From Alkalithermobacter paradoxus (GTDB taxonomy: Bacteria > Bacillota > Clostridia > Peptostreptococcales > Peptostreptococcaceae): a DNA stretch of 64,000 nt. The DNA lies in the NCBI GenBank assembly GCA_002029295.1, contig MZGW01000006.1:35880-99879 (forward strand), given 5' to 3'. Position 1 is the first letter of the stretch. Each line of letters opens with the position of its first letter. The notes beneath the pieces are model-generated. The model did not search any database. It saw only the letters and a program-made list of their open reading frames with translations, and had not been told where the DNA came from. The position numbers and the translations under genes were made by a program. Of this stretch, positions 38,114 to 47,033 are shown in pieces.

Positions 38114-38635
38114 TTGTGTACTTATGAAGAAATAAATAATCTAGTGAAGCTATCAAATAAGGGGTGTAAAACTTCGCTAGAGTCTTTAATAACCACATTA
38201 AAACCACTTATTATCTCAAAGTGCAAGCATTACTTTGGATATGTTAATGAAGATTTATATAGTGATGGTATTTTAAGATCTATAGAACTCATAAAGAATT
38301 TTGACTTTGAAAAGAACACTAAGTTTCTAGGATATATGGAATATATGCTAAGTTGTTTTTATTGGGATAAAAAAAGAAAATTACTAAAAGAAAGTGAAAA
38401 TGAAATGCTGATAGATGACAGTATAGAGCATTCGTATGAAGAAGACTATTCATTCATAGACATAGAAGAATGTCTTTCTATGCTAAATGATAAAGAAAGG
38501 TATATAATAACTCAGCATATTCTAAATGGAGATACACTGGTAAATATATCAAAGAACCTGAATATATCCTATAAATACACAAAGTCACTAAAATCTAAGG
38601 CTATCAAAAAACTCAATATATTCTTCTCAACATAG
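38114..38635 (+). CDS. Small alternative sigma factor
   Basis: A 173-residue protein (from the TTG at 38114, 7 bases after GGGGGAG; the upstream ATG places that ribosome site inside the gene). It has a region-2-like part (about 10-95, with YVNEDLYSDGILRSIELIKNF and FDFEKNTKFLGYMEYMLS) and a region-4 helix-turn-helix (LNDKERYIITQHILNG, then LVNISKNLNISYKYTKSLKSKAIKKL). Size and divergence fit group 5 (TcdR/UviA/BotR-like) or SigO-like factors. Targets are unknown; the neighbouring DUF1659/DUF2922/YvrJ genes are candidates. The LexA box upstream suggests damage-inducible expression. Confidence 0.78.
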   Translation: MCTYEEINNLVKLSNKGCKTSLESLITTLKPLIISKCKHYFGYVNEDLYSDGILRSIELIKNFDFEKNTKFLGYMEYMLSCFYWDKKRKLLKESENEMLIDDSIEHSYEEDYSFIDIEECLSMLNDKERYIITQHILNGDTLVNISKNLNISYKYTKSLKSKAIKKLNIFFST

Positions 38636-38701
38636 CCCAATATTTCAAAATCTGCACTTTTATGATAAAATAATAATATTAATAATACCTGGAGGTAGAC
38701 T

Positions 38702-39013
38702 ATGGAAGATAAAATACTTTCTATATTACAACAAATGCAAAGTGATATGAGTGAGATGAAGGGAGATATAAAATCTCTTAAATCTGATGTTGAGTTAATT
38801 AAGATCCAACAAAATGAACATACTCAAATTCTGAAAGCTTTACAACACTCAAGTGAAACTAACAGCAACGATATAGAAGACCTAGCATTGAAAATCTCAA
38901 AAGTCTATGGTAAAGTGTCTTTAGTTCAAAATGACTTAAATATGATTGAATATGTAACTGCAAACAACATGGCTAATATAGCTATGCTTAAAAGAAAGAA
39001 AAATAGGATATAA
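38702..39013 (+). CDS. Coiled-coil protein, function unknown
   Basis: A 103-residue soluble protein predicted to be almost entirely coiled coil: ILQQMQSDMSEMKGDIKSL heptads (about 5-50), then SSETNSNDIEDLALKISKV and a basic end (MLKRKKNRI). Such proteins occur widely in Firmicutes without assigned roles. A TGGAGGTAG ribosome site lies 5 bases before the ATG. It follows the sigma-factor gene by 66 bp and ends at a bidirectional terminator. Confidence 0.7.
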   Translation: MEDKILSILQQMQSDMSEMKGDIKSLKSDVELIKIQQNEHTQILKALQHSSETNSNDIEDLALKISKVYGKVSLVQNDLNMIEYVTANNMANIAMLKRKKNRI

Positions 39014-39025
39014 GTTCAATGATAA

Positions 39026-39045
39026 AAGGCCTCGATGGAGGCCTT
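39026..39045. terminator. Bidirectional terminator
   Basis: AAGGCCTC-GATG-GAGGCCTT forms an 8-bp GC-rich stem followed by ATTTTTTAT on the plus strand and TTATC on the minus strand. It serves the converging coiled-coil gene and the NSS transporter small-subunit gene, whose stop codon overlaps it. Confidence 0.9.
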
Positions 39046-39154
39046 ATTTTTTATCCTTAAAAGCTATACTAATATAATAACTAAGTCCTCCATAGAGTAA
39101 AACAAATCCAAACACGAGCATGAACACACTTTCTGATGATAACTTATCAATCAT
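39044..39154 (-). CDS. NSS transporter small subunit (MetS-like)
   Basis: A 36-residue peptide, MIDKLSSESVFMLVFGFVLL..., with one membrane helix (about 9-29) and a charged tail ending FKDKK. Its ATG overlaps the end of the NSS transporter gene (AATGATTGA), so translation is coupled. Size, helix and position match the MetP/MetS type of methionine/alanine importer, where a short peptide is needed for transport by the large subunit. The stop codon lies within the terminator stem. Confidence 0.8.
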   Translation of the reverse strand: MIDKLSSESVFMLVFGFVLLYGGLSYYISIAFKDKK

Positions 39155-40661
39155 TAAGCTCACCGTCCTCTTTATAGAACACTCCCTTTTGCCAAGGCTT
39201 TCTAGCAAGTATATGAGATATAATAAATATACCTATAGCAATGCTTCCACCAAATACAACAAGAGAGCTTATAGGATAACCTCCATAAGGAGACTTAAAT
39301 TCAGAAACTATATTCTGAATAAATAGGTAGGTAAGGGCAACAGGAGTTACATATTTAATACAAAATACCCACCAAGTTCCAACCTTTATATCAGAATATT
39401 CATTAACATCATCTTTCATCTTCTCAGCTGTATATATATATCCAAGAACTATAGTCTCAACAAGGCCAATAAGCGCTATACCATAATTTCCCACAAAATG
39501 ATCAACAATATCAAGCAAAAACACACCAGCACGAGTTGCAAACATAGCACTTCCAAAGAACCCAAATATACATATGAATTTAATTAAATTATCTCTTTTT
39601 ATATTATATTTATCAAGTATAGCTGATGCAAATGCTTCAAGCATAGAAACACTAGATGATATACCTGCAATAATTAAAGCAAAGAAGAAAGTAAATCCAA
39701 ATAGACTCTTTAAAAAGTCATTCATAGGAAGATTACTAATAGCAGTAGGAAAAGCAACAAAAGCAAGGCCTGCTCCATTAGTCATAACATCACTAAAATT
39801 AGTATTTGAAGAATAAGCATAGTACCCTAAAAGTCCAAATACGCAAAGGCCCGCTAAAAAGTCAAAACTAGCATTTGCAAAAACAGTGATATGAGCATTA
39901 TTAACTATATCAGATTTTTCTGGTAAATAACTAGAATATGCAATCATAACACCAACTGCCAAAGTAGTAGAAAAGAATACCTGACTATACGCAGAAATCC
40001 AAACTCTATGATCAAGTATCTTAGAAAAATCAGGATTAAGCAGATAATTAAGCCCATACTTAGAACCTGGCAAAGTAACTCCCCTTACAGTCATAATAAT
40101 CATCAATACAGCAAGAAGTGGCATTATAAATCTACAAGCCTTCTCTATTCCACCTGAGATACCTTTTCTAACTATCATATAATTTATAATCCATATAATA
40201 ACAACAGCTATTAATATATTTACCCTAAGACCACCAAACTCCCATGGAGAAGAAGAAAGCTTTAAAAAATCCTCGATAAAAAATCCACCAGGATTACTTC
40301 CCCAGCCAAGATTAAATGACATAAACAGATAATTCAAACTCCAAGCAATAACACAAGAATAGAAAGTCATAACAACTAGTGGTATCATAACCTGCCACCA
40401 GCCCAAGAACTCCCATTTTCTTCCTAGCTTTCTAAAAGCAAGTGGTGCAGCCCCCCTCATCTTACTACCAAAGCCAAGCTCCATAATCATAAGAGGAATA
40501 CCAGCAGTTAAAAGTGCAAAAAAGTAAGGAATCAAGAAAGCCCCGCCACCACTTGAATAAGCTTGATAAGGAAATCTCCAAAGATTTCCAAGACCTATAG
40601 CAGCACCTACAGCCCCCATCAAAAAACCAATTCTGGAGTTCCATTGATCTCTCTTCTCCAA
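39147..40661 (-). CDS. Neurotransmitter:sodium symporter family transporter
   Basis: A 504-residue sodium-coupled amino-acid (or related) importer of the NSS/SLC6 fold. The opening RDQWNSRIGFLMGAVGAAIG and the unwound helix 1 signature AIGLGNLWRFPYQ are diagnostic. About twelve helices. I prefer the TTG at 40661, 7 bases after GGGGGTG; a GTG at 40670 overlaps that site. With the 36-residue partner downstream it resembles methionine/alanine importers, but the substrate is not readable. The gene sits 85 bp from the tryptophanase-side toxin-antitoxin terminator. Confidence 0.9.
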   Translation of the reverse strand: MEKRDQWNSRIGFLMGAVGAAIGLGNLWRFPYQAYSSGGGAFLIPYFFALLTAGIPLMIMELGFGSKMRGAAPLAFRKLGRKWEFLGWWQVMIPLVVMTFYSCVIAWSLNYLFMSFNLGWGSNPGGFFIEDFLKLSSSPWEFGGLRVNILIAVVIIWIINYMIVRKGISGGIEKACRFIMPLLAVLMIIMTVRGVTLPGSKYGLNYLLNPDFSKILDHRVWISAYSQVFFSTTLAVGVMIAYSSYLPEKSDIVNNAHITVFANASFDFLAGLCVFGLLGYYAYSSNTNFSDVMTNGAGLAFVAFPTAISNLPMNDFLKSLFGFTFFFALIIAGISSSVSMLEAFASAILDKYNIKRDNLIKFICIFGFFGSAMFATRAGVFLLDIVDHFVGNYGIALIGLVETIVLGYIYTAEKMKDDVNEYSDIKVGTWWVFCIKYVTPVALTYLFIQNIVSEFKSPYGGYPISSLVVFGGSIAIGIFIISHILARKPWQKGVFYKEDGELND

Positions 40662-40728
40662 AATATCCACCCCCTGAAAATCAATTTTTTAAATTATATG
40701 AATATTGTATTAAATTATAACACAAAAT

Positions 40729-40751
40729 CCCAAGGAACAATATTCCTTGGG
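40729..40751 (-). terminator. Terminator after hepT
   Basis: A 9-bp perfect stem (CCCAAGGAA with TTCCTTGGG) and 5-base loop is followed on the minus strand by ATTTTGTG. It ends the toxin-antitoxin transcript before the NSS transporter gene. Confidence 0.8.
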
Positions 40752-40770
40752 TTAAAATCAATAAATACCC

Positions 40771-41178
40771 TTATAATAGCTTATTAATAGCATATATAAA
40801 CTCTTCAAAATCTACTAAATGATTCTCTATAACCTTTCTTAAAATATCTATATTTAAATTCTGATAATTATGAACAGCTATATTCCTAAATCCTATCATA
40901 GCTTTCAGTTTTTTTAACATATCGTCATCTATAATATCGTTGCTATTTAAAACCTCAAATGCATCTCTACTATTCTGAGGGATGCCAAGTTTTCTCGCTG
41001 AAACAATATGCATAGCCACATCAATCGCTGCTTCAACTGCCCTTTGAATATTTAAAACTATTGAATCTTGCTTAGTATAATCCTTTAGATTATCTGGATT
41101 TTGATCATAAACTTCTTTTATTCTTATCAAGCACCTTTCAATAATAGCAATCTTGTTATATATAACGTCCTTAACCAT
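40771..41178 (-). CDS. hepT: HepT-like toxin (DUF86)
   Basis: A 135-residue all-helical HEPN-domain protein with the active Rx4HxY motif (Arg98, His103, Tyr105 in RNIAVHNY). HepT toxins act as RNases or as targets of AMP modification by MntA. The start at 41178 (MVKDVIYNKIAIIERCL) matches the usual HepT opening and overlaps the mntA stop by 8 bp; upstream in-frame ATGs have no properly spaced ribosome site. It forms a type VII toxin-antitoxin pair with the preceding gene. Confidence 0.88.
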   Translation of the reverse strand: MVKDVIYNKIAIIERCLIRIKEVYDQNPDNLKDYTKQDSIVLNIQRAVEAAIDVAMHIVSARKLGIPQNSRDAFEVLNSNDIIDDDMLKKLKAMIGFRNIAVHNYQNLNIDILRKVIENHLVDFEEFIYAINKLL

Positions 41179-41578
41179 ATATCTTACCATCCCTTTCGAT
41201 AGCATCTAAAATAACCTTTCTCTCCTCATTCAATTTAGCATACTCTTTCAAAACCCGAATATCATAATTACACATAAGATTTTCATCATCACAATACAAA
41301 ACTTCTTTCGTTCCAACAATCTGAGCTGCAAACACAGTGCTTATATCTTTTAGATGAACAATTTGCACATCTTTTTTTACTTCAAAAGAAAGACTACCTG
41401 CAAGTAACAAAAGTTCATATGTATCTACCAGATTATCAGTATAAAGGGCTAAGTCAATATCACTATCTTCTCTACCTTCTCCCTTAGCAAAGGAGCCAAA
41501 AAGATAAATAAATCTTGGGCTTAACTCTCTAACTAAAAAATCTACTATTTTCTTTTTACATTCATAAGATAAATACAT
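41171..41578 (-). CDS. mntA: MntA-like nucleotidyltransferase antitoxin
   Basis: A 135-residue minimal nucleotidyltransferase with the complete GSx10DxD motif (Gly28-Ser29, Asp40, Asp42). In characterised pairs MntA adds AMP residues to a tyrosine of HepT and silences it. The HepT Tyr105 next door is the matching acceptor. Order antitoxin-toxin with an 8-bp overlap is standard. An AAGGAGAAGGATTGAT ribosome site precedes the ATG. Confidence 0.88.
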   Translation of the reverse strand: MYLSYECKKKIVDFLVRELSPRFIYLFGSFAKGEGREDSDIDLALYTDNLVDTYELLLLAGSLSFEVKKDVQIVHLKDISTVFAAQIVGTKEVLYCDDENLMCNYDIRVLKEYAKLNEERKVILDAIERDGKIYG

Positions 41579-41652
41579 ATCAATCCTTCTCCTTGTTATA
41601 ATTATAAACTATATAAAATATAATACCTCATTCTCAAAAAAATATCAAAAAA

Positions 41653-41673
41653 CCCTAAGGATAATCCTTAGGG
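41653..41673 (-). terminator. Terminator after tnaA
   Basis: A 9-bp stem (CCCTAAGGA with TCCTTAGGG) and 3-base loop is followed on the minus strand by TTTTTTGATATTTTTTT. It closes the tryptophanase transcript ahead of mntA. Confidence 0.9.
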
Positions 41674-41682
41674 CCAAAAATA

Positions 41683-43062
41683 CTATTCAACTGGCTTAAG
41701 TCTTGAAGTAAAGTGTCTTAATACCTTTGGCTCGAAAGTAAACTCAAGTCCTTTTAGAGTATGAACTCTTTCTTTAATAGATATAAGTGCATCAGCAATA
41801 ACATCCATATGATTGTAAGTATACACTCTTCTTGGAATAGTAAGTCTAACAAGCTCAAGAGGAGATTCAAGCTGCTCATTAGTTTCTGGATCACGTCCTA
41901 AAAGGAATGAACCTATCTCAACACCTCTTATTCCAGCTTCTAGATAAAGCTCATTTGCTAGAACTTGTGCAGGGAATTGATGATATGGAATATGAGGCAG
42001 CATCTTTTTAGCATCAACAAACACAGCATGACCACCAGTTGGATACTGAATTGGAACTCCACCCTCTATAAGTCTGTCACCAAGATACTTGACCTGATCA
42101 ATTCTGTAAGCTAAATAATCTTCTTGAACCCCTTCACGAAGACCTATAGCAAGTGCCTCCATATCTCTACCTGTAAGTCCTCCGTAAGTTGGGAAACCTT
42201 CAAGTGGAACAAGCCTACTTCTAGCTTCTATATAAAGATTTTCATCTTCCTTAACACCTAAAAGTCCTCCGATATTTACTATACCGTCCTTTTTCGCACT
42301 CATAGTAAATCCTTCAGCATAAGAGAACATTTCAGTAACTATATCCTTAACACTCTTATCTTGATATCCTTCTTCCCTTTCCTTTATAAAGTAAGCATTC
42401 TCAGCAAATCTAGCAGCATCTAAGAACACTCTAATTCCATATCTATCAGCCATTTCCTTAACAGCCTTTATATTCTCCATAGAAACAGGTTGCCCACCTG
42501 CACTGTTACAAGTTACAGTAATAAGTATGAAAGCTATATCTTTAACATCATTATTCTTTATGAAACTTTCCATACCTTCAAGATCAAAATTTCCCTTGAA
42601 AGGATCATAAGTCATAGTATCAAGAGCCTTATCAGTTATAAAGTTAACTGCTTTTCCTCCAGCTAACTCTATATGAGCCTTAGTAGTATCAAAGTGCATA
42701 TTACCAAGAACATATTGACCAGGCTTAATTAAAAGAGGAAATAGTACCTGCTCTGCTCCTCTTCCTTGATGAGTTGGTATTATGTATTCATGCCCGAATA
42801 TATCTTGAGCTGTATGAAGTAAGTTATAGTAGTTTCTACTACCAGCATAAGACTCATCACCCATCATAATACCAGCCCACTGTCTATCACTCATAGCACC
42901 AGTACCACTGTCGGTTAATAAGTCTATATACACATCTTCAGCTTTAAGTAAAAATGGATTGTATCCAGCTTCAATTAAAGCTTTTTCTCTTTCTTCTCTA
43001 GATATTTCCTTAAGAGGCTCAACCATCTTAATTTTAAAAGGTTCAGCTTTCACTTTTCTCAT
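41683..43062 (-). CDS. tnaA: Tryptophanase
   Basis: PLP enzyme splitting tryptophan into indole, pyruvate and ammonia. The 459-residue protein has the PLP lysine in MSAKKD (about 256-261), THQGRGAEQ, and [10 protein letters not shown]. The features [14 protein letters not shown] and [11 protein letters not shown] (His about 450) match tryptophanase rather than tyrosine phenol-lyase, which has Phe at the latter position. I chose the ATG at 43062, 7 bases after GGGG. A TATAAT lies near 43102-43107 on the minus strand, but no tnaC-like leader peptide is evident. It stands alone, so it is probably regulated separately. Confidence 0.9.
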   Translation of the reverse strand: MRKVKAEPFKIKMVEPLKEISREEREKALIEAGYNPFLLKAEDVYIDLLTDSGTGAMSDRQWAGIMMGDESYAGSRNYYNLLHTAQDIFGHEYIIPTHQGRGAEQVLFPLLIKPGQYVLGNMHFDTTKAHIELAGGKAVNFITDKALDTMTYDPFKGNFDLEGMESFIKNNDVKDIAFILITVTCNSAGGQPVSMENIKAVKEMADRYGIRVFLDAARFAENAYFIKEREEGYQDKSVKDIVTEMFSYAEGFTMSAKKDGIVNIGGLLGVKEDENLYIEARSRLVPLEGFPTYGGLTGRDMEALAIGLREGVQEDYLAYRIDQVKYLGDRLIEGGVPIQYPTGGHAVFVDAKKMLPHIPYHQFPAQVLANELYLEAGIRGVEIGSFLLGRDPETNEQLESPLELVRLTIPRRVYTYNHMDVIADALISIKERVHTLKGLEFTFEPKVLRHFTSRLKPVE

Positions 43063-43183
43063 TTTCATTCCCCTTTCATATACTTTTTATGTCATATATT
43101 ATTATAACATAAAAACTATTCAAGCAATTGAAAATGTTTTCACAGAATAAAAAAGTCTATAATTTCCTATTCATTACTAAAAA

Positions 43184-43203
43184 AGAGGGATTTTTATCCC
43201 TCT
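43184..43203 (-). terminator. Terminator overlapping the galU stop
   Basis: An 8-bp stem (AGAGGGAT with ATCCCTCT) and 4-base loop is followed on the minus strand by TTTTTAG. It ends galU and marks the left end of the polysaccharide locus. Confidence 0.88.
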
Positions 43204-44086
43204 ACTTGCTATCAACTTTTTCACCTGTAATTTTTAGTAAATAGTTTAGAAACTCATCCTTAAGATCTTCTCTTCTTAAAGCATACTCCACAGTAGCTTC
43301 TAAAAATCCTAACTTATCTCCTACATCATATCTTCTTCCTTCAAAATTATATGCATACATAGCTTCTTTACTTGCAAGCTCTTTTAAAGCATCAGTAAGC
43401 TGTATCTCTCCACCTTTTCCAGGCTTTGTATGCTCTAATATTTCAAATATAGCAGGATTAATTATATATCTACCTAAAATAGCTACATTAGAAGGAGCAT
43501 CCTCAATAGATGGCTTTTCAACAAGCCCCTCAACTTTATATATCCTATCTTCTATGTGCTTTCCATCAACTATACCATATTTAGATACATCTTCTTTTTT
43601 CACCTGTTGAACACCTAATATGGATGTTTTGTACTTATCATAAGCTTCTATCATCTGCTTTAGACAAGGCTTGTTTGGATTATATACTATATCATCTCCT
43701 AATAAAACTGCAAACGGCTCATTTCCTATAAAGCTTTTAGCACAGTATATAGCATGACCAAGTCCTTTAGGTTCTTTTTGTCTTATGTAGTGGATATTTA
43801 CCATATCAGATATATTTCTAACTTCTTCTAATAAATCGTATTTTCCTTTAGTTTCAAGCTCAAGTTCTAGTTCAACTGATTTATCAAAGTGATCTTCTAT
43901 ACTTTTTTTGTTTCTACCTGTTATGATAAGTATTTCTTCAATGCCAGATTCTACAGCTTCTTCTATTATGTATTGAAGTGTTGGCTTATCAACTATAGGA
44001 AGCATTTCCTTAGGCTGAGCTTTAGTAGCTGGCAAAAATCTAGTTCCAAGGCCCGCCGCAGGTATTATGGCTTTACGTACTTTCAT
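43202..44086 (-). CDS. galU: UTP-glucose-1-phosphate uridylyltransferase
   Basis: Makes UDP-glucose from UTP and glucose 1-phosphate, feeding GalE and glycosyltransferases of the surface-polymer locus. The 294 residues show AAGLGTRFLPATKAQPKEML (10-29), the signature of the family, plus GLGHAI and LLGDDIV. It is followed by a terminator and lies 37 bp after a small-exporter gene. Confidence 0.95.
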   Translation of the reverse strand: MKVRKAIIPAAGLGTRFLPATKAQPKEMLPIVDKPTLQYIIEEAVESGIEEILIITGRNKKSIEDHFDKSVELELELETKGKYDLLEEVRNISDMVNIHYIRQKEPKGLGHAIYCAKSFIGNEPFAVLLGDDIVYNPNKPCLKQMIEAYDKYKTSILGVQQVKKEDVSKYGIVDGKHIEDRIYKVEGLVEKPSIEDAPSNVAILGRYIINPAIFEILEHTKPGKGGEIQLTDALKELASKEAMYAYNFEGRRYDVGDKLGFLEATVEYALRREDLKDEFLNYLLKITGEKVDSK

Positions 44087-44123
44087 GTATCTTCCTCCTT
44101 TTTCTTCTCAAGCTATCTAAATT

Positions 44124-44612
44124 CTATACAAAAAATCTAAATGCTGTATCACTTAAAGTCATTATCAAAATAGCAGCCATTAAGTTACCTACCAAAATAG
44201 CAGGAAATGCCCATTTAAACCTTATATCTAATAATGCTGCTCCAAGACTTGCACTCCAAACCCCAGTTCCAGGTAAAGGAATAGCTACCAAAGGAATAAG
44301 TGCCCATGCACCATACTTTTGTATCTTATGTGAGTTTTTTGACATTGATCTACTACTCAGTTTATCTACAATAGGACTTAATAACTTGGTCTTTTTCATT
44401 GCATTAAATATAGGTCTTATTGCAAATAATATAAATGGAACAGGAATCATACTACCCAAAAAGCTTATTATAGTAGCATGAAGCGGAGACATTCCTAGGG
44501 ATATACCTACTGGAATGGCTCCTCTTAATTCTATTATTGGCATTGCTGCAGTTAATAAAACTGTTATTTCTATGGTTAAAAAGTTTATTACTTCTTTTAA
44601 GAAAGTTTCCAT
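44124..44612 (-). CDS. COG2426 small multidrug-export-like membrane protein
   Basis: A 162-residue membrane protein with four or five helices, matching the family annotated as putative small multidrug export protein: ITVLLTAAMPIIELRGAIP (about 17-35) and VAIPLPGTGVWSASLGAALL (about 109-128). Function is not established; the fold is related to DedA/SNARE-associated proteins, which handle polyprenyl lipids or membrane potential. Its place beside galU in a polymer locus makes a lipid-carrier role conceivable but unproven. Confidence 0.8.
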   Translation of the reverse strand: METFLKEVINFLTIEITVLLTAAMPIIELRGAIPVGISLGMSPLHATIISFLGSMIPVPFILFAIRPIFNAMKKTKLLSPIVDKLSSRSMSKNSHKIQKYGAWALIPLVAIPLPGTGVWSASLGAALLDIRFKWAFPAILVGNLMAAILIMTLSDTAFRFFV

Positions 44613-44801
44613 TATTACTCCCCTTTAGAAAACACCTTATTTAAATTCTTGAAATACCGTGTTTATTCAATACCTAAAATTAAGCTCTTTCTAATATAAC
44701 ATTTATTTTGTATATTCAAATAATATTTCTTATATTTTACATTTGTAAACAGTTGTTTATTACTAAAGCGAATTAAGTGCCTAGCATCATTTTTTTCTGA
44801 T

Positions 44802-45794
44802 CTATATATTTTTCTTCTCGAAGTTCCAAGCATCCCTAACCATGTCTTCTATAGTTAACTCTGCCTTCCATCCTAATTCTTTCTCAGCTTTACTTACATC
44901 AGCAAAACATATAGCTATATCTCCAGGACGTCTTCCAACAATTTCATAAGGAACATCGATCTTGTTAACTTTTATGAAAGTATTTACAAGTTCTAAGACA
45001 GAAGTGCCTGTACCAGTTCCTAGATTATAAATATTCACTCCACTATTCAAATTCTCAATAGCCTTCACATGACCTTTCGCAAGATCCACTACATGAATGT
45101 AATCTCTAACACCTGTTCCATCAATGGTATCATAATCGTTGCCAAATACATTTAGCTTTTCTAACTGTCCTTTAGCTACTTTGGTTACAAAAGGCATTAG
45201 ATTATTTGGAATACCATTAGGATCCTCGCCAATCAAACCACTCTCATGAGCGCCTACTGGGTTGAAGTATCTTAATAGACTAACTGCAAATTCTTCATTA
45301 GCCTTAGATGTATCAGTTAAGATTCTCTCACTCATAGCCTTCGTTTCACCATATGGATTGGTTGTCTTTTTTAGTTCCATGTCTTCTTTGAGTGGTGAAG
45401 GTTGATCACCATAGACTGTTGCTGATGAACTAAAGACAAATTTACCTACTCCATACTTCACACACATTTTGCTAAGCACCATAGTAGATACTAGATTATT
45501 ATAGTAATACTCAAGTGGCTTAGAAACAGACTCGCCTACTGCCTTAAGGCCAGCAAAGTGAATCACACCATCGATTTTATGGTTATTGAAGATTTCCTCT
45601 ACCTTTGCTTCATCTGTCACATCTATCTTATAGAAAGTTGGTTTGATGCCTGTTATGGTAACTATCTTGTCTAGTACTCCAATTTTTGAATTGATAAGGT
45701 TATCAGCGATTATTACTGTATGATTATTTTTTATAAGTTCTATTGTTGTATGGCTACCTATAAAGCCTAGGCCTCCGGTTACTAATATGTTCAT
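44802..45794 (-). CDS. galE: UDP-glucose 4-epimerase
   Basis: Short-chain dehydrogenase-fold epimerase converting UDP-Glc and UDP-Gal (or the N-acetyl forms). With the ATG at 45794 the protein is 330 residues and begins MNILVTGGLGFIGSHT, the NAD-binding loop. Catalytic SSSATVYG and YGETK (YxxxK) are present. The longer frame is unlikely because a GGGAGG ribosome site would lie inside it, although the spacing from that site is long (13 bases). It follows the FrhB-like gene. Confidence 0.93.
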   Translation of the reverse strand: MNILVTGGLGFIGSHTTIELIKNNHTVIIADNLINSKIGVLDKIVTITGIKPTFYKIDVTDEAKVEEIFNNHKIDGVIHFAGLKAVGESVSKPLEYYYNNLVSTMVLSKMCVKYGVGKFVFSSSATVYGDQPSPLKEDMELKKTTNPYGETKAMSERILTDTSKANEEFAVSLLRYFNPVGAHESGLIGEDPNGIPNNLMPFVTKVAKGQLEKLNVFGNDYDTIDGTGVRDYIHVVDLAKGHVKAIENLNSGVNIYNLGTGTGTSVLELVNTFIKVNKIDVPYEIVGRRPGDIAICFADVSKAEKELGWKAELTIEDMVRDAWNFEKKNI

Positions 45795-45830
45795 ATTTAT
45801 TACGGCTACCTCCCGTTTTCCATAATCCAA

Positions 45831-47033
45831 CTAATTTCTTCCAACAATCTTTTTCGCTACACCAAGCATCCCTATTTTACTCAATATACCTATAAGAATT
45901 GCTTTCGCCTTATTTTTTATACGAACCTTTAGACTATCAGCGCAATACTTTTTTACTAATTCGTCAAATTCTAAGCTATATAAATCATCAAAAAATTTTT
46001 CCCTATTAGGGTTTTTTTGAACTGATTTAATTGCTGCTGAATTATATTTAACAGCTTCATATATATCTACTTCTTTAAATTTCATATCTCCTGAAATACT
46101 ATTAAAAATCTTTCGTCCTTTTTCACTATTAATAAATACTAATGAAGTTCCTTTATCGTCATCCATTTCAGGTAATATGTTTCCAATTCCCCAAAAATCT
46201 GCAAGGGTAATATCACTTTGTCTATTTAGTGTCTTAAATTCACAGTCATAACAAGATGGTCTTAAACAGACATCTTTTAAAAATGCTTTCATGTATAAAT
46301 CTTCATTTAAATTTCTGCGATACTCTGTATTATTCTTAAATGAGAATGATACAGAGTATCTCTTCCAGCCTTCATTTTTCAGTCTGAAAGAGATTCTCTG
46401 AGTAAGTGAATCGGCTTTCCTCTCACGAAATTCAACATACTTTCTCCATACTTTTGGCGAAGGTACACCATGACAAATAATATCTATAGTTATTAAATTG
46501 TCATACTTTTTTCTGCCTAGGAAAGCCTTAAACCCTTCAATCTGACAAGGAGTTCCAGTAAACAATACTTTTGTTCCTGAATCTAAAAAGTATTTAGCCT
46601 TATTATAAGAATTTCCCACCTTACTCTGTAAGTATTTAGAACCCCTTAGTTTACTAAGTTCTTTTCTCGTTTTTACGTAATCATGCTCTAACTCAAATCT
46701 ATTATTAAAGCATGCTCCAAAAACAATACCACCCTTATCAATCACATATTCCGCAACTAGAGTAAATATCCCTCCTGAAGAACTCGCAAGTCTTATTTCT
46801 TCATTATTATTTATGCATGCATATGCTGATGGGTTATTTTCTACTAAAGTCTTGTTAATTATTGGACATACATTTATACAATGATTGCAATTAATGCATA
46901 TACCATAATCAACCTTAGGATACAAAAAACCTTCTTTATCCTCTTCCATAGAAATACAGTTTTCAGGACATATGTTTAAACATCCGTGACACCCCATACA
47001 ATCTCTGTTTAATTTAATTTTTTTATCTATCAT
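45831..47033 (-). CDS. FrhB-like iron-sulfur protein of the polysaccharide locus
   Basis: A 400-residue protein with two 4Fe-4S motifs at the N-terminus (Cys12, 15, 18, 22 and Cys46, 49, 52, 56) followed by a domain of the coenzyme F420 hydrogenase/dehydrogenase beta-subunit family (GSKYLQSKVG, TGTPCQIEGF, CHGVPSPKVW, ADFWGIG). Such proteins recur in capsule clusters next to pyruvyltransferases and are presumed redox or reductase partners; the reaction is unknown. The start at 47033 overlaps the Wzx stop by 11 bp. Confidence 0.82.
   Translation of the reverse strand: MIDKKIKLNRDCMGCHGCLNICPENCISMEEDKEGFLYPKVDYGICINCNHCINVCPIINKTLVENNPSAYACINNNEEIRLASSSGGIFTLVAEYVIDKGGIVFGACFNNRFELEHDYVKTRKELSKLRGSKYLQSKVGNSYNKAKYFLDSGTKVLFTGTPCQIEGFKAFLGRKKYDNLITIDIICHGVPSPKVWRKYVEFRERKADSLTQRISFRLKNEGWKRYSVSFSFKNNTEYRRNLNEDLYMKAFLKDVCLRPSCYDCEFKTLNRQSDITLADFWGIGNILPEMDDDKGTSLVFINSEKGRKIFNSISGDMKFKEVDIYEAVKYNSAAIKSVQKNPNREKFFDDLYSLEFDELVKKYCADSLKVRIKNKAKAILIGILSKIGMLGVAKKIVGRN

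Noticed and set aside
37082..39013. Prophage remnant
   Set aside because: The YvrJ peptide is holin-like and the sigma factor may respond to DNA damage, but no structural, integrase or lysin genes are present.
41683..43062. Tyrosine phenol-lyase
   Set aside because: The His in LRHFTSRLK and the [14 protein letters not shown] segment match tryptophanase; tyrosine phenol-lyase has Phe at the former site.
43063..43183. tnaC-like leader peptide ahead of tryptophanase
   Set aside because: No short frame with a Trp codon and proper ribosome site is visible in the short upstream gap.
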